Source: Diphasiastrum complanatum
Lineage: Eukaryota > Streptophyta > Lycopodiopsida > Lycopodiales > Lycopodiaceae
Assembly: GCA_029204225.1 (NCBI GenBank)
Contig: CM055105.1
Location: 9,891,744 to 9,955,743, forward strand
Reading direction: 5' to 3'
Length of the DNA stretch: 64,000 nt
Of the stretch, positions 61,795-64,000 are shown one piece after another. A program made the translations under genes and the position numbers. The notes under the pieces are model-generated. The model ran no database searches, was not told where the DNA came from, and worked only from the letters and a program-made list of their open reading frames with translations. Within the stretch, counting starts at the first letter, position 1; every line of letters begins with the position of its first letter.

Positions 61795-62345
61795 TTCAAA
61801 GTTCATTAGTCTAAATTTCATTTGAATAGACACTTTTTGAAAGTGTGGGATAGATAGAATGCGAGTTTGAGTAGATTCAATTTGAATAAGTTGGGTACAT
61901 TGAATCTAGACCCAAAATTGGTAGGGTTAGCATTTTGGTGGGAAAGCCAAGTGAACAAATAGGCTTTGGACCTGTTATAAAAGGATGTAACTCATGGAGA
62001 GAGTCATCTTCTCTCTTCTCTATCTCAATTCATGCTTATACATGGTTCTCTTGGGTTCTACTATCCATTGGTGCACTACCTTGGTGATTGCTTGCAATTA
62101 TATGTGTAGAATGATCTATATTTGTTATTTTTGGATCCACACGTGTGAAATACAGTACTTGCTGGTTTTGTACGGACATCAACAGTACATAATCATTTCA
62201 TTCAAGTTTGATCAAGTTCTATTAGTGTTTGCATCTCAAATTGTGTGTAGATGCTGACAACATTGGTGAAATTGGTAGTGTATTTTTCTTTCTAACCAAA
62301 GATCATTCAAGTAGATTGGATCTTAAGGATCTGAAATCTTTCACA
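61795..62345 (+). repeat. 5' LTR of Copia A (5'-truncated)
   Basis: Matches the solo LTR from about its 90th base to its end; the TG start is missing and Copia I sequence abuts it. It ends AATCTTTCACA and carries an exact CACACGTGTG at 62138-62147. A TTATAAAAGG box at about 61976 is a candidate promoter core. Confidence 0.88.
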
Positions 62346-62357
62346 TGTTATCAGAGC
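62346..62357 (+). other. Primer binding site, Copia A
   Basis: TGTTATCAGAGC, one mismatch to the initiator-Met site, directly after the LTR. The leader to gag (62358-62945) contains no ORF of note. Confidence 0.85.
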
Positions 62358-62945
62358 TTGTGTTTCAGGTTATGAAGGAGGAAATCAGATCTATCAATGA
62401 TTTGGTGAAGATATCAAGTCTAGAGCATGCTAGAGAGGATTCTACACCAAAATCGGATTTTTTGCTTTTGTAGATTGGATTTTTTGTAGATCAAAACACT
62501 AAATAGGTCAATATACTTGTTCAATTCCATTTTTTGAATTCACATGCTGGATTTGGCCAATTTTTGGATCATTGGTTCAGCCTAAGTGGTGGCTTATAGA
62601 TTGCATATCAAATTTTCAGCATTTGCATGTAGATTTGGAATAGTCAATTTTTTGTGATTTTGTCAAAACCCTAATTTTGATTGGATCTCTAGATAGTGAG
62701 GTTGCTGGACTTCATTTGAGTGTGTTTCAATCTTAGGAAGTGGCAAAAGTCATTAGATTGAGGATAAATCATAGGTTGATCAAGATTCCATGATTCTATG
62801 TGTTGATTTGCTTGGATAAGTGCTAGAAGAGAATTTGTGAGATAGTTTCAAATCTTGGTGATTTCTTTTGAAAGCATTTGTTGTTGTTCAAAAAAGTGCT
62901 TTGTTCATTGAAGCAGGTTGAAAGAGAAGATCAGGTCATTGCTAC

Positions 62946-64000
62946 ATGGCAACCTCAATTGGAGTCATGTTGGAAGCCAATGATAGGCTTACCTCAAGTA
63001 ACTATTCATTATGGAAAGTGAGGATGGAGTCACTTCTTGAGATCAATGATGTTTTGGATATTGTTGTAGGTTTGGAGGAGAGACCAGCAACACAACAAGA
63101 TCAATTGAGGTATGACAAGAGGGCCAAGAAGGCTCTACACATGATAAAGATGAATGTTACCAATGAACTTCTCAAGGAAGTTGGTAAGTGCACATCATCT
63201 TTGGAAGCTAGGAATTCATTGAAGAAGCTTTATGAATCCAAGTCTACTTCTAGAGTGTTGACTCTAAGAAGGCAAATATTTTCTTGTTTGCAAAATAATG
63301 AAGAAAGTCCAAGTACTTTTGTTTTGAGAATGAAAGCATTGAATGATGAGTTAGCTTGCATAGATGAAAGCATTAAGGAAGGAGAACTTATTCAAGTGAT
63401 TCTTAATGGCTTGTTGGATGCTCATGCTAACATTGTTCAAAGTATTGCTATTCAAAAGACTTTGCCAAGTTTGATGGATCTTCAAGAAATCTTGATCAAT
63501 GAGGAATATAGGCTTCAAGCAAGAGGTGGATCTACATCGACACTTCAAGAGGATGCTATGTTCACAAAGGGCAAATTCAAGGGCAAAACCAAAAGCAAGT
63601 GGTCTAAAGGGCAAGATCAAGTGGATGCTTCTTCAAGTGGCAAAAAGAAGGATAGATCAAAGCTCAAGTGCTTCTATTGTGGCATCAAAGGACACTTTGC
63701 AAGTGAGTGCTACAAGAAGAAGAGAGATCAAGGAGACAAGCAAAGTAATCTTACTCTTGATGAGGATGGTTTGGATGTGCAAGATGCAAATGATTATGCT
63801 TTTGTGATGTCTTCATGTATGCTTGCTAATGATGGAGATCTAGATCCTCGGTGGATTGATAGTGGAGCAAGTTCACACATGACCTTTCACAAAGAGTACT
63901 TCACTTCTTTGTTGGCATATGGAGATGACAAGAGGGTGATCTACACGGCCAATGATGGTGAGTGTACAATCAAAGGGATTGGCACAATTCCTATTTCTCT
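62946..64000 (+). CDS. Copia A gag-protease polyprotein, open, runs off window
   Basis: ATG at 62946, then at least 351 codons without a stop to the window edge. Gag (UBN2 type): MLEANDRLTSSNYSLWKVRM near the start and a helical capsid part ending ...LIQVILNGL. The knuckle CFYCGIKGHFASEC is at about 63667-63710, followed by protease RWIDSGASSHMTFHKEY at about 63850-63900. All catalytic and zinc residues seen are intact. The start sits in ACATGGC, a plausible context. It is the only unbroken gag in the window, so this is the best candidate for a recently active element; the rest of pol lies beyond the window. Confidence 0.92.
   Translation, partial: MATSIGVMLEANDRLTSSNYSLWKVRMESLLEINDVLDIVVGLEERPATQQDQLRYDKRAKKALHMIKMNVTNELLKEVGKCTSSLEARNSLKKLYESKSTSRVLTLRRQIFSCLQNNEESPSTFVLRMKALNDELACIDESIKEGELIQVILNGLLDAHANIVQSIAIQKTLPSLMDLQEILINEEYRLQARGGSTSTLQEDAMFTKGKFKGKTKSKWSKGQDQVDASSSGKKKDRSKLKCFYCGIKGHFASECYKKKRDQGDKQSNLTLDEDGLDVQDANDYAFVMSSCMLANDGDLDPRWIDSGASSHMTFHKEYFTSLLAYGDDKRVIYTANDGECTIKGIGTIPIS

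Overview
This window is transposon-rich nuclear DNA from a plant. It holds one host gene with spliced introns: a leucine-rich-repeat receptor-like kinase in 4 exons at 32810-37180. That gene sits in a transposon-poor island of about 7.5 kb (roughly 31.1-38.7 kb). Nearly everything else is LTR retrotransposon: intact, solo, truncated, nested or inverted. The species cannot be fixed from the sequence. A vascular plant with a large, repeat-inflated genome (fern, gymnosperm or large angiosperm) fits best. I saw no tRNA, rRNA, CRISPR array or prokaryotic gene organisation.

I use letters for repeat families. A, B and G are Copia families with related gags but unrelated LTRs. Their primer sites match initiator-Met tRNA (TGGTATCAGAGCC-like). 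C is a separate Copia family with an LTR of about 800 bp. H is an unrecognised family whose internal region encodes a CCHC zinc-knuckle protein with an internally duplicated domain and no visible pol. E is a Gypsy family with an 817-821 bp LTR, a tRNA-Asp-like primer site, a long leader, and extra coding sequence after integrase. F is a Gypsy gag with a strongly strand-biased, repeat-bearing leader. I is another Copia, seen only as pieces.

Layout. 1-5039: a family C LTR split by a minus-strand H element (325-4892), itself interrupted by a solo family A LTR. 5.1-8.2 kb: two Copia fragments in opposite orientations. 8.2-9.3 kb: low-complexity DNA with a long TG/AG microsatellite. 9.3-11.2 kb: 5' end of Copia G. 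11.2-12.9 kb: mosaic debris. 12.9-22.9 kb: a Gypsy E pol region split by a structurally complete Copia B (14522-20485, 5-bp target duplication ATTAT). 22.9-24.9 kb: Copia C pol and 3' LTR. 24.9-27.7 kb: Gypsy F leader and gag. 28.2-31.1 kb: CT microsatellite, a solo E LTR with target duplication GAGAA, and gag/extra-ORF remnants. 31.1-38.7 kb: the host gene and its flanks. 38.8-43.4 kb: mosaic of E, A, C and F pieces. 45.3-48.6 kb: plus-strand H copy, inverted relative to the left one. 48.6-51.3 kb: minus-strand 5' end of an E element. 51.5-61.1 kb: a nearly complete plus-strand E element inserted in Copia I. 61.8-64.0 kb: Copia A 5' end with an uninterrupted gag-protease frame running off the window.

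Three things stand out. The H protein is unfamiliar. The palindrome CACACGTGTG recurs in A, B, G and H, in LTRs that otherwise look unrelated. Short motifs are reiterated in the leaders of both Gypsy families. Exon boundaries and target duplications were read directly from the sequence. Family and lineage names rest on motif recognition, not on a database search.
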